Shown here: one piece after another, positions 1 to 5,958 of the stretch
Numbering within the stretch: the stretch's first letter is position 1
How the letters are laid out: every line of letters begins with the position of its first letter
Assembly: GCA_021795135.1 (NCBI GenBank)
Contig: JAJYPT010000090.1
Coordinates: forward strand, 1 to 7,059
Length of the DNA: 7,059 nucleotides
DNA from: Actinomycetes bacterium
Lineage (GTDB): Bacteria; Actinomycetota; Acidimicrobiia; Acidimicrobiales; JAJYPT01
Direction of reading: 5' to 3'
Program-made: the position numbers and the translations under genes
The notes under the pieces: model-generated
Database searches by the model: none
The model's input: the letters and a program-made list of their open reading frames with translations, nothing else
Told to the model about the DNA's origin: nothing

Positions 1-1045
1 ATCTAGGTGGTATAGCTCCGGGGGGACGACAACGAGCAAGGATCCTTGCAGCCATTGCTGCAATATCTGGGGCCGAATCGCCTGCCTTAGCAAGCACTTG
101 CCATCCTGCTTTCCATCTAAGAGGGGTTGGGTCAGATGCTACTGCTGCAGCTACCGAAGCTAAAATAGCATAAGCTCGATCTGGTCTAGATGGAAGCAAG
201 AAGTTTGTTGGATCATTGAGAATTTCTTCAGGATTTGGTAGATCCATTTCTGCCACCCAACTCAAAAATTCTAACCCTGGACCTTGACCTACAGCAGATT
301 GCACAAGTACATCTTTAACCTCATCACTACTATCTATTGAATTTGCTGCTGCTAATAATCTGGAAGCCATATCCCACGTGCGAGGACTAGGCCAAGCTTT
401 ACCAGCTCTTGCAGGGTCAGATGGAGGAAGGGATGCAAGGTTAGGACGAGCATTGATAAATCCTGATACTAATCCTTTTGTAAAGGTTAAGTGTTCGTTT
501 TGCCAATTGCTTGGGAGATTAGGTATGGACGGTTCTTTCCATCCAGCAACCAGGCCTTCTGCAAAACTTTGAGCTGTAACATTCCAATTGAAATGACAAA
601 ATCTATTAGCTAAAGGACCAGACAAATCCCAACCATCTGCTGCTTGGTTTGGAGGATTGGCAGCTGCTATCACAGATATTTGCTCTGGCAAAACTAAATC
701 TCCCACAACTCTTTCAAATACGACCCTAAGAAGTGCAGCTTGTACGGCTGGAGCCGCTGTAGATATTTCATCTAAAAACAAGATACCCTTTTTCGATTCA
801 AATAATCTATGAGCCCATTTAGGAGGTGCAAAATGAACTTGGTTGTCAACAATAAAAGGTAGGCCTGAAAAATCCGAAGGTTCTCTAATTGATGCAATTA
901 CTGTTTCTACGCTTACGCCCATGGCTTTTCCTATTGCAGTTACCGTAGCAGTTTTGCCGCTTCCAGGAGGACCCCATAATAAAGCAGGTATCTTGGCAGC
1001 AACAGTAATTGCTAGAGCTTCTATTGTGACTTGTTGATCTGTCAT
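1..1045 (-). CDS. MoxR-type AAA+ ATPase, C-terminus cut by window edge
   Basis: The minus-strand frame is open from an ATG at 1045 to base 1, about 348 codons, with no stop inside the window. Walker A GPPGSGKT is at residues 25-32, Walker B ILFLDE at 88-93 (followed by IST), a sensor-1 Asn about residue 130 (IAAANPP), and an Arg in PLANRF near 148. This is the layout of MoxR-family ATPases, which remodel or load cofactors into partner proteins, often with a VWA-domain partner encoded next door. Such a partner, if present, lies left of the window. The region after about residue 155 should hold the lid domain; I see no catalytic motif there. The ATG at 1045 is preferred because GGGGGA (1055-1050) sits 4 nt upstream. 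An in-frame ATG at 1057 would add four residues but has no clear ribosome site. The gene is divergent from the response regulator, so a functional link is only positional. Substrate unknown. Confidence 0.9.
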   Translation of the reverse strand, partial: MTDQQVTIEALAITVAAKIPALLWGPPGSGKTATVTAIGKAMGVSVETVIASIREPSDFSGLPFIVDNQVHFAPPKWAHRLFESKKGILFLDEISTAAPAVQAALLRVVFERVVGDLVLPEQISVIAAANPPNQAADGWDLSGPLANRFCHFNWNVTAQSFAEGLVAGWKEPSIPNLPSNWQNEHLTFTKGLVSGFINARPNLASLPPSDPARAGKAWPSPRTWDMASRLLAAANSIDSSDEVKDVLVQSAVGQGPGLEFLSWVAEMDLPNPEEILNDPTNFLLPSRPDRAYAILASVAAAVASDPTPLRWKAGWQVLAKAGDSAPDIAAMAARILARCRPPGAIPPR

Positions 1046-1049
1046 CAAA

Positions 1050-1055
1050 TCCCCC
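1050..1055 (-). promoter_or_regulatory. Ribosome binding site of the ATPase gene
   Basis: The minus strand reads GGGGGA four bases before the ATG at 1045-1043. It overlaps the alternative upstream ATG (1057-1055), which makes the downstream start the better choice. The spacing is slightly short. Confidence 0.5.
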
Positions 1056-1084
1056 ATAAATCTCAAGTTTGGCTTAAGATGTCT

Positions 1085-1090
1085 TATATA
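1085..1090 (-). promoter_or_regulatory. Possible -10 element for the ATPase gene
   Basis: The minus strand carries TATATA about 40 bases before the start codon at 1045. No good -35 is seen: CTGAAA, 16 bases upstream, is the nearest fit and is weak. In AT-rich DNA such hexamers are common, so this is a tentative call. The rest of the 1046-1190 spacer is AT-rich without obvious structure, apart from the GGGACT half-site noted separately. Confidence 0.25.
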
Positions 1091-1170
1091 TGATGCCTCA
1101 CATTAGTTTCAGAAAACAAAATTCAAATCAAAATTAAGAATTGAGCTAGTTTGATTCTTAATTGATTAGG

Positions 1171-1190
1171 TTAGGGACTTAAATTTAAAA
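1171..1190 (+). promoter_or_regulatory. DosR-box-like half-site before the regulator gene
   Basis: The stretch contains GGGACT at 1174-1179, the left half of the DosR consensus core GGGACTWWAGTCCC. The right half is degenerate (AATTTA), so only about 10 of 14 core positions fit. It ends immediately before the ATG at 1191, and TAAATT (1180-1185) inside it could be a -10 for a leaderless transcript. That position would suit repression or autoregulation better than classical activation. It could also be chance. Confidence 0.22.
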
Positions 1191-1844
1191 ATGTCTAAAT
1201 TATTGAAAGTATTTTTATTAGATGATCATGAATTAGTTAGAAGAGGATTGGCTTCTCTTATTTCTAATGAAGAAGACCTTATTGTGGTAGGAGAAGCAGG
1301 TACTGCTAGAGAAGCTTTAGAATTAATACCTGTTTGTCTTCCAGATGTAGCAGTTTTAGATGTTCGTCTACCAGATGGAGATGGTGTAGAGGTATGTAGA
1401 GAACTACGTTCGAATTATCCTACAGTGTCTTGTTTGATGTTAACTTCTTTTGCCGAAGACGATGCTCTTGCTTCAGCGGTGCTAGCAGGAGCATCAGGAT
1501 ATTTGCTTAAACAAATAAGAGGTAATGACTTAATAAATAGTATTCGTCATGTAGGACATGGAAGATCATTGATATCTACATCTGATAGTTCTAAGGCTTT
1601 TGATCTTTTGAGAACTAATCTTCAATCCAAAACTAAACTTGAAACACTTACTTCCCAAGAGAGTAAAATTTTAGATTTAATTTCTCAGGGAATGACGAAT
1701 AAACAGATAGCAGAGACTCTTTTTTTAGCTGAAAAAACTGTAAAGAATTATGTATCGCATCTTTTAGCAAAGCTTGGAATGAAAAGAAGAAGCGAAGCTG
1801 CTGCTTATGCAGCACGTTTATCAGAAAAAAATAAGAGGAATTAG
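1191..1844 (+). CDS. devR: DosR/DevR-type response regulator (NarL/FixJ family)
   Basis: A 217-residue, two-domain response regulator, the same length as Mycobacterium tuberculosis DosR. The receiver domain covers about residues 5-122: acidic pocket D11-D12, phospho-acceptor D57 (VLDVRLPDGDG), switch T85 and conserved K107. The LuxR-type helix-turn-helix is about 150-210. Its recognition-helix segment FLAEKTVKNYVS, followed by LLAKLGM, is almost the same as in DosR. K182, K185 and N186 correspond to DosR K179, K182 and N183, which contact the DosR box. The start is fixed by the receiver beginning at once. No strong Shine-Dalgarno lies just upstream (AGGGA is 13 nt away), so a leaderless transcript is possible. 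It is convergent with the SRPBCC gene, with 9 bp between stops. Its likely partner is the kinase at 5959-7059. Family is nearly certain; true DosR orthology is inferred from the motifs. Confidence 0.93.
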   Translation: MSKLLKVFLLDDHELVRRGLASLISNEEDLIVVGEAGTAREALELIPVCLPDVAVLDVRLPDGDGVEVCRELRSNYPTVSCLMLTSFAEDDALASAVLAGASGYLLKQIRGNDLINSIRHVGHGRSLISTSDSSKAFDLLRTNLQSKTKLETLTSQESKILDLISQGMTNKQIAETLFLAEKTVKNYVSHLLAKLGMKRRSEAAAYAARLSEKNKRN

Positions 1845-1853
1845 TACTTTAAA

Positions 1854-2333
1854 CTAATAAATAGGTACCTTAGGTACAACTATTGGATCTGTAAAAAATT
1901 CTTTAACTCCTATTAAAAAGGATCTAATGGTAGTTTCTGCCAATCTATGAAGTAGTAGTTGATCCAATTTTTGTCCCATTTGTCCCAAAGGGGGCTCGTA
2001 ACTTCCCGTTAGGGTTATTTGTGTTGCCATATCTCCTAGAGGGGCTAATAAAAAATCTGCTTTTAAAGTAGGGAAAAGTCCTGGGGTTCCTGTTGCCTCC
2101 CAAGTGATGGGAATTATATAAGAATCTCGAGTTTTACGATAGCTTCCCATAAATAAAACAACTTCTTTGGCGCTAAATTTACTTCCTATTTTAGGTCCTA
2201 CTTTAATACGTAAATTCTCAGCCTCTTTATATGCCTGAGTAGCATTTTGTCCCAGCCAAGCTTTACCATCTATTACTGCTGAACTTATTTTTGCAATAGG
2301 TTCTTCAACTAAGACAAAATCATGGATCAACAT
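1854..2333 (-). CDS. Small SRPBCC-like protein, function unknown
   Basis: A 159-residue soluble protein with no signal peptide or membrane segment. The pattern suggests a START/SRPBCC (Bet v 1-like) fold: N-terminal strand HDFVLVEEP, a helical stretch about 21-42 (WLGQNATQAYKEAEN), several beta strands about 55-115, then a long C-terminal helix about 118-150 introduced by a Gly-rich turn (PPLGQMGQKLDQ). The fold assignment is by eye. SRPBCC proteins often bind hydrophobic ligands or act as cyclases, but no ligand or catalytic residue is evident. The start at 2333 is supported by AGGAGG 7 nt upstream. It is divergent from the redox operon and shares the control region with the DosR-like boxes, so it may be co-regulated with it. 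It could instead be a lineage-specific hypothetical protein of another fold. Confidence 0.85.
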   Translation of the reverse strand: MLIHDFVLVEEPIAKISSAVIDGKAWLGQNATQAYKEAENLRIKVGPKIGSKFSAKEVVLFMGSYRKTRDSYIIPITWEATGTPGLFPTLKADFLLAPLGDMATQITLTGSYEPPLGQMGQKLDQLLLHRLAETTIRSFLIGVKEFFTDPIVVPKVPIY

Positions 2334-2340
2334 TTAGAGT

Positions 2341-2346
2341 CCTCCT
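2341..2346 (-). promoter_or_regulatory. Strong ribosome binding site of the SRPBCC-like gene
   Basis: The minus strand reads AGGAGG with a 7-nt gap to the ATG at 2333-2331. It is a textbook Shine-Dalgarno and fixes the start codon. It is among the strongest ribosome sites in the window. Confidence 0.75.
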
Positions 2347-2356
2347 ACTATCTTTA

Positions 2357-2362
2357 TTCATA
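2357..2362 (-). promoter_or_regulatory. Possible -10 element for the SRPBCC-like gene
   Basis: The minus strand reads TATGAA, four of six matches to TATAAT. It would start transcription near 2350, just ahead of the AGGAGG. The DosR-like palindrome centred at 2395.5 would then lie near -45, close to the usual place for a DosR activator site. No -35 hexamer is clear. Tentative. Confidence 0.25.
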
Positions 2363-2385
2363 CTTTCATTTTTGGTACTGAATTT

Positions 2386-2405
2386 TTAGAGTCCAAAGAC
2401 CCTTC
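2386..2405 (-). promoter_or_regulatory. DosR-box-like palindrome (site 1 of divergent region)
   Basis: On the minus strand the 14-base core (2402-2389) reads GGGTCTTTGGACTC, matching 10 of 14 positions of GGGACTWWAGTCCC and keeping the spacing of the two half-sites. It is placed to act leftward on the SRPBCC-like gene, or rightward on a TTGAGC/TATACA promoter that begins at 2406. Its centre is 74 bp from site 2, about seven helical turns. The call leans on the adjacent DosR-like regulator gene. Confidence 0.38.
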
Positions 2406-2433
2406 TTGAGCTAGCAACTTGATTTTTTATACA
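2406..2433 (+). promoter_or_regulatory. Possible sigma70-type promoter for the redox operon
   Basis: TTGAGC (2406-2411) and TATACA (2428-2433) are separated by 16 bp, each with four of six consensus matches. Initiation would fall near 2440, giving a leader of about 100 nt to the 2543 start that runs through DosR-like site 2. Site 1 would then be centred near -44. This is an alternative to the promoter at 2500-2505; the sequence alone does not decide between them. Confidence 0.3.
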
Positions 2434-2459
2434 TAAATTTTTTTAAAAAGATTTTTATT

Positions 2460-2479
2460 CAAGGGACTTTTGACCCTGT
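2460..2479 (+). promoter_or_regulatory. DosR-box-like palindrome (site 2), best match
   Basis: The 14-base core at 2463-2476 reads GGGACTTTTGACCC and matches the DosR consensus core GGGACTWWAGTCCC at 12 of 14 positions. The outer flanks of the 20-mer do not match. With the -10-like GATAAT at 2500-2505 and a start near 2512, its centre (2469.5) lies at about -42.5, the expected class II activator position. The regulator at 1191-1844 carries the DosR DNA-contact residues, which makes a real site more likely. It is the strongest regulatory element I see here. Confidence 0.55.
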
Positions 2480-2499
2480 TTTAGTTGATGTCAAAGATC

Positions 2500-2505
2500 G
2501 ATAAT
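2500..2505 (+). promoter_or_regulatory. Possible activator-dependent -10 of the redox operon
   Basis: GATAAT fits TATAAT at five of six positions. The hexamer 17 bp upstream (TGTTTT, 2477-2482) is a poor -35 and overlaps the edge of DosR-like site 2, as expected where an activator replaces the -35 contact. Initiation near 2512 would place the ATG at 2504 outside the transcript, which supports translation from 2543. Confidence 0.4.
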
Positions 2506-2531
2506 GTACCAAGAAGTAAAATTTGATGGGA

Positions 2532-2539
2532 AAGGAAGG
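2532..2539 (+). promoter_or_regulatory. Ribosome binding site selecting the 2543 start
   Basis: The purine-rich AAGGAAGG lies just ahead of the ATG at 2543, with AAGGA 6 nt from it. The upstream in-frame ATG at 2504 has no comparable site. This decides the start chosen for the membrane Fe-S protein. Confidence 0.5.
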
Positions 2540-2542
2540 CTT

Positions 2543-4129
2543 ATGTTGACGAAAACATCTTCCACTAAAAAAAGTCCTAGTTGTTCTACTGGTACTTGTG
2601 GTTGTCAGCCCGAAGCAGTGCATTTGAGAGAACCACAACGTGTTGGGGAGCATGAACACTTTGCACCAAGTGATCCTTCTGTGGATTTACTTAAACTTCC
2701 AATTATTGGAAAACCTTTAACTAAGTTAATGAAAAGTCGTGCATTTCAATTTTTAGCAATTTTGCCAAACCAATTAGTTTTTTGGTTGGTAATTTTTGGA
2801 GGTGCTATAGGTGTACAGCTACCTAATTCTAACTTCGCCACTGTAATTACTTGGTTTATATGGTTTGCAATAGTATTTGTAATTATTGTAGGTGTGGGTC
2901 GAGGCTGGTGTATGATGTGTCCTTTTGGCGGAGGATCTGAGTGGCTACAAAGATTTTCATTTATTCGCCGGCGCCGTAACTCAGTTGGGCTTCAAAAGAA
3001 ATGGCCAGAATCTTTAGCTCGTTTAGGTGTTTTACCTTCAGTTTTAACATTTTTGTTTCTTACCTGGATAGAAGAGTATTTCAATATTGCAGGTCCAGGA
3101 GCACCTATTATGACTACTTTTATGGTGCTTGGAATAATTGGTTCTGCAGCTATAGTATTTTTTGTTTTTGAACGCAGGACTTTTTGCCGCTATCTATGTC
3201 CTTTGACTGCTCTTATTGGAACCGCTGGTGCTGTAGGTATGGTTGCAGGTTTTCGTACCAGAGATAGAGAAGTATGTCTAAATTGTGAGACCAAAGATTG
3301 CATGAGAGGTAGTGAGCGCGGTTATGGATGCCCTTGGTATGAATGGCCAGGAAGTGCTACTTCAAATCTTATGTGTGGTCTTTGTACTGAATGTTTGAAG
3401 AACTGTCCAGAGGATAATGTTGGAATGTTTATCCAAGCTCCTATGACTTCTGTTATCAAACCAGTCAAAAAAAGGATCGATGTTGCCTGGTCGGCTGCTC
3501 TTTTGTTTGGCTTGGTTGTATTCCAACAAGCTAATGCTTTGGATATTTATACCAAAGTAGATGATTATCTAGCAAAATTGACTGGAATTGCTTATCCAAA
3601 TCCTATTGATTATTTAGGCATAACCTTTGCTGTAGCTGGAATAATTGGAGCTTATGCTTGGGTAGTTAGGAAGGCTTTTGCTAAGAAAAATCCAGATGTT
3701 GTAACTCCAGCTGAAGCAGGTGGTCTTCATGGATATGCTTCTTGGTTTGCTCCTTTGGCCTATGGGTTAATTCCTCTAGTAGCTGTTGATTATCTAGCTC
3801 GTCAATTACCAAAATTCTTCTTTGGAGCACCTAGAATTATTGCTGCTATTTCAGATCCATTTGGTTTTGGATGGAACCTATTTGGAACTGCTCATTTGGC
3901 AATAGCCAATGCTCATCTAGCTTCTACTCCAACAGTTATTATGGCTCAAATCATAGTTGTAGCAATTGGAACATTAGGAAGTGCTTATTCTACATTTAGA
4001 ATTGTCAATCACGATCTCAATGGAGCAAGTACTCATCCAGCATTATTGAAAATAGTTACAGTCGGATCAGTTATGGCCATGGGAATTGGAATGGCTGTGC
4101 TTTATGTACTTATGGGAGGAGCACAATGA
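2543..4129 (+). CDS. Polytopic membrane protein with 4Fe-4S motifs (NapH/CcoG-like core)
   Basis: A 528-residue integral membrane protein, probably moving electrons between cytoplasmic Fe-S centres and the membrane. Numbering is from the ATG at 2543. The N-terminus is hydrophilic with a cysteine cluster C14, C19, C21. Hydrophobic segments fall about 70-93, 99-119, 163-176 and 190-209, then a re-entrant or membrane stretch 221-237. NapH/CcoG-like signatures RGWCxxCP (C123, C126) and FCRYLCP (C215, C219) flank these. A ferredoxin-like block follows: C245, C248, C253, C263, then the canonical CxxCxxCxxxCP at C278, C281, C284, C288. The C-terminal 220 residues hold about five more hydrophobic helices, longer than in NapH. 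They contain scattered His residues but no firm haem motif. The frame extends to an ATG at 2504 (541 residues), but 2543 has the ribosome site and fits the promoter. It is translationally coupled to the flavoprotein. The exact substrate is unknown; a quinone reductase or NosR/NapH-like relay is an inference. Confidence 0.9.
   Translation: MLTKTSSTKKSPSCSTGTCGCQPEAVHLREPQRVGEHEHFAPSDPSVDLLKLPIIGKPLTKLMKSRAFQFLAILPNQLVFWLVIFGGAIGVQLPNSNFATVITWFIWFAIVFVIIVGVGRGWCMMCPFGGGSEWLQRFSFIRRRRNSVGLQKKWPESLARLGVLPSVLTFLFLTWIEEYFNIAGPGAPIMTTFMVLGIIGSAAIVFFVFERRTFCRYLCPLTALIGTAGAVGMVAGFRTRDREVCLNCETKDCMRGSERGYGCPWYEWPGSATSNLMCGLCTECLKNCPEDNVGMFIQAPMTSVIKPVKKRIDVAWSAALLFGLVVFQQANALDIYTKVDDYLAKLTGIAYPNPIDYLGITFAVAGIIGAYAWVVRKAFAKKNPDVVTPAEAGGLHGYASWFAPLAYGLIPLVAVDYLARQLPKFFFGAPRIIAAISDPFGFGWNLFGTAHLAIANAHLASTPTVIMAQIIVVAIGTLGSAYSTFRIVNHDLNGASTHPALLKIVTVGSVMAMGIGMAVLYVLMGGAQ
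4114..4120 (+). promoter_or_regulatory. Ribosome binding site of the flavoprotein gene
   Basis: GGGAGGA lies 5 nt before the ATG at 4126, inside the end of the membrane-protein gene. Together with the ATGA overlap it implies coupled translation and roughly equal amounts of the two proteins. Confidence 0.65.
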
Positions 4130-5865
4130 AATTCAACATTTCACAATTATTGAATCATTCGACTGGAACTGATTCTAAACTCAACGGAGATTCTGTAATT
4201 GAAACTTCGGATAGATTTGGAGATCTACAAGATTTCGAGCATCCCTTTGTACACGTAAACAAAGAACGTTGTGTTGGCTGTCAAGATTGTATTAGAAGAT
4301 GTCCAACTGGAGCATTATCAATAGATTATCAGCGTTGGATTGCTCAAGTAGATAATGATATTTGTGTAGGGTGTAGGCAATGTGAGCGAATATGTGCTTT
4401 TAGCGCCATATTGGTAGACGGACCAGTTTTGGTAAGCGAGTCAATGCCTGCTACTCAACTCCATCCAACTGAAATCTTAGGAAACAAAGATGAAATCAGG
4501 CAAGGGTTTTCATCTTGGCAAGAGGCACTTTCTGAAGCATATCGTTGTCTTGAATGCCCTGAACCAACTTGTGTAAGAGGTTGTCCTGCTCATAATGATA
4601 TTCCAGGCTTTATAGCAGCCATAAGGGCTCAAGACTTAAAAAGGGCTCATCAAGTACTAGCTCGAACTTCAATAATGCCAGATGCCTGTTCTAGAGTTTG
4701 TGACTGGGACAATCAATGCCAAGGAGCTTGTACTTGGACTTTGGCAGGAGATCATCCAGTAGCTATAGGGCGTTTAGAAAGGTTCATAACTGAATTTGGA
4801 GACTTTTCAGCTTTTGAGAGGACTTCTTCTAAAGCTCAAGGTAAAAAAGTTGCAGTTGTTGGAGCTGGACCTGGAGGAATGGCTGTTGCTTGGGAGCTTT
4901 TAGCTCATGGAGCCTCTGTAACAATGCTTGAAAAAGCAGCTGAAACAGGAGGGGTAATGAATTGGGGAATTCCTTCTTATGTCCTTCCAGATACAGTTCC
5001 AAAAAGAATAATAGATACTTTGATAGAAGCTGGATTGGATCTAAGGACAAATACAGCTTTAGGACAAGACGTAGAGCTAGAAGGTCTTTTATCAGAATAT
5101 GACGCGGTTGTTTTAGCTTATGGTGCTTCAAAGCCAATCCATATGCCTATTAAAGGAATCGACTTAGAAGGCGTCGAAGATGCAAATGACTTTTTGTATA
5201 TGGGTAAAAATGCCCTTCGTCGGCAACAAAGTATAGACGAACTAAAAGGCGCTCGCATATTAGTTCTTGGGGCTGGAAATACAGCCATGGATGTTGCTCG
5301 AACCTCTTTACGACTAGATGCTCATCCAATGGCAATAGATTGGATGAATGAGCAATTTGCTCGAGTACGACATGACGAACTAGAAGAAGCTCGCCTAGAA
5401 GGAGTAGAAGTAGAATTTTTGACCACCTTGGTAGAAATAGTTGGTGATGATCAAGGGAAAGTAAAAGAAGTTGTATTGAAACATACGGTACAACACCAAG
5501 CTAGTGAGCTTCCTAAAATTATAGAAGATTCTATTGAAATTGTTCCTGTGGATAAAGTGGTCTTTGCAATGGGCTATAAAGTTGATTCTTCTTTAGTACA
5601 CAATCTAGTTAAAATGCCTCATGCATTACCAAAAATAAATGAAGAAATTCACGATAGGCGTTGGTTGGCAAGTGGGATTTTTTCAGTAAAAGATCCAAAA
5701 GTTGCAGATCTTGCATTGGAAAGAGAAGAGATGAGACTTTGGGCAGCAGATCCTCAAGCTGACCATCTATGGGTAATAGGAGATGCTTTTTCAGGTCCTT
5801 CCACAGTTGTTACTTCTATGGCACAAGGAAGAGATGCAGCTAGATCCATAATAGAAGACATTTGA
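4126..5865 (+). CDS. Ferredoxin-fused GltD-like FAD oxidoreductase
   Basis: A 579-residue cytoplasmic flavoprotein. After a 40-residue unassigned lead there is a 2[4Fe-4S] ferredoxin domain: C49, C52, C55, C59 and C80, C83, C86, C90. A GltD-type N-terminal Fe-S domain follows, with C141, C144, C149, C153 and C188, C192, C198, C202. The FAD-binding Rossmann motif GAGPGG is at 246-251, a second nucleotide-binding motif GAGNTAMD at 382-389, and the C-terminal FAD-contacting GD motif near residue 555 (VIGDAFSGPSTVV). This is the glutamate synthase small-subunit / dihydropyrimidine dehydrogenase-like electron-entry family. No glutamate synthase large subunit is present, so electrons probably pass to the membrane protein encoded just upstream, with which it overlaps by 4 bp. 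After GAGNTAMD, the Arg pair usual for NADPH in GltD is replaced by W406-M407-N408, so NADPH preference is doubtful. NADH, ferredoxin or another donor is possible. Not gltD in the strict sense. Confidence 0.92.
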   Translation: MKFNISQLLNHSTGTDSKLNGDSVIETSDRFGDLQDFEHPFVHVNKERCVGCQDCIRRCPTGALSIDYQRWIAQVDNDICVGCRQCERICAFSAILVDGPVLVSESMPATQLHPTEILGNKDEIRQGFSSWQEALSEAYRCLECPEPTCVRGCPAHNDIPGFIAAIRAQDLKRAHQVLARTSIMPDACSRVCDWDNQCQGACTWTLAGDHPVAIGRLERFITEFGDFSAFERTSSKAQGKKVAVVGAGPGGMAVAWELLAHGASVTMLEKAAETGGVMNWGIPSYVLPDTVPKRIIDTLIEAGLDLRTNTALGQDVELEGLLSEYDAVVLAYGASKPIHMPIKGIDLEGVEDANDFLYMGKNALRRQQSIDELKGARILVLGAGNTAMDVARTSLRLDAHPMAIDWMNEQFARVRHDELEEARLEGVEVEFLTTLVEIVGDDQGKVKEVVLKHTVQHQASELPKIIEDSIEIVPVDKVVFAMGYKVDSSLVHNLVKMPHALPKINEEIHDRRWLASGIFSVKDPKVADLALEREEMRLWAADPQADHLWVIGDAFSGPSTVVTSMAQGRDAARSIIEDI

Positions 5866-5879
5866 GTAATGCTATAAAT

Positions 5880-5924
5880 AAATTCACTAAGGGAATAATT
5901 CAATACTATTCCCTTAGTGAATTT
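5880..5924. terminator. Bidirectional hairpin terminator, 18-bp perfect stem
   Basis: Bases 5880-5897 pair perfectly with 5907-5924 around a 9-nt loop. On the plus strand the stem runs into TTTTT (5922-5926), an intrinsic terminator for the redox operon, whose last stop is at 5865. On the minus strand the tract after the stem is T-rich (ATTTATTTATAG), so it can also stop the convergent kinase transcript ending at 5959. It is the only strong hairpin seen in the window. Confidence 0.85.
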
Positions 5925-5958
5925 TTGGATTATTTATAAAAATCAAATAGAAATTAAT

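Noticed and set aside
378..1037. Two short plus-strand open frames (378-572 and 843-1037)
   Set aside because: They lie opposite the clearly conserved ATPase frame and have no ribosome sites or family resemblance.
1841..1857. Small inverted repeat TTAGT / ACTAA between the regulator and the SRPBCC-like gene
   Set aside because: The arms are only 5 bp and A/T-rich; too weak to call a terminator.
2459..2659. Minus-strand open frame across the control region and the start of the membrane protein gene
   Set aside because: It runs antisense through the operon start and the DosR-like site, and its product looks like random translation.
4829..5335. Two minus-strand frames inside the flavoprotein gene (4829-5137, 5150-5335)
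   Set aside because: They are antisense to conserved FAD and nucleotide motifs; their Leu- and Gln-rich composition is an artefact of the opposite strand's codons.
4126..5865. Calling the flavoprotein a true glutamate synthase small subunit
   Set aside because: No large subunit is adjacent, it carries an extra 2[4Fe-4S] ferredoxin domain, and its partner is a membrane Fe-S protein.
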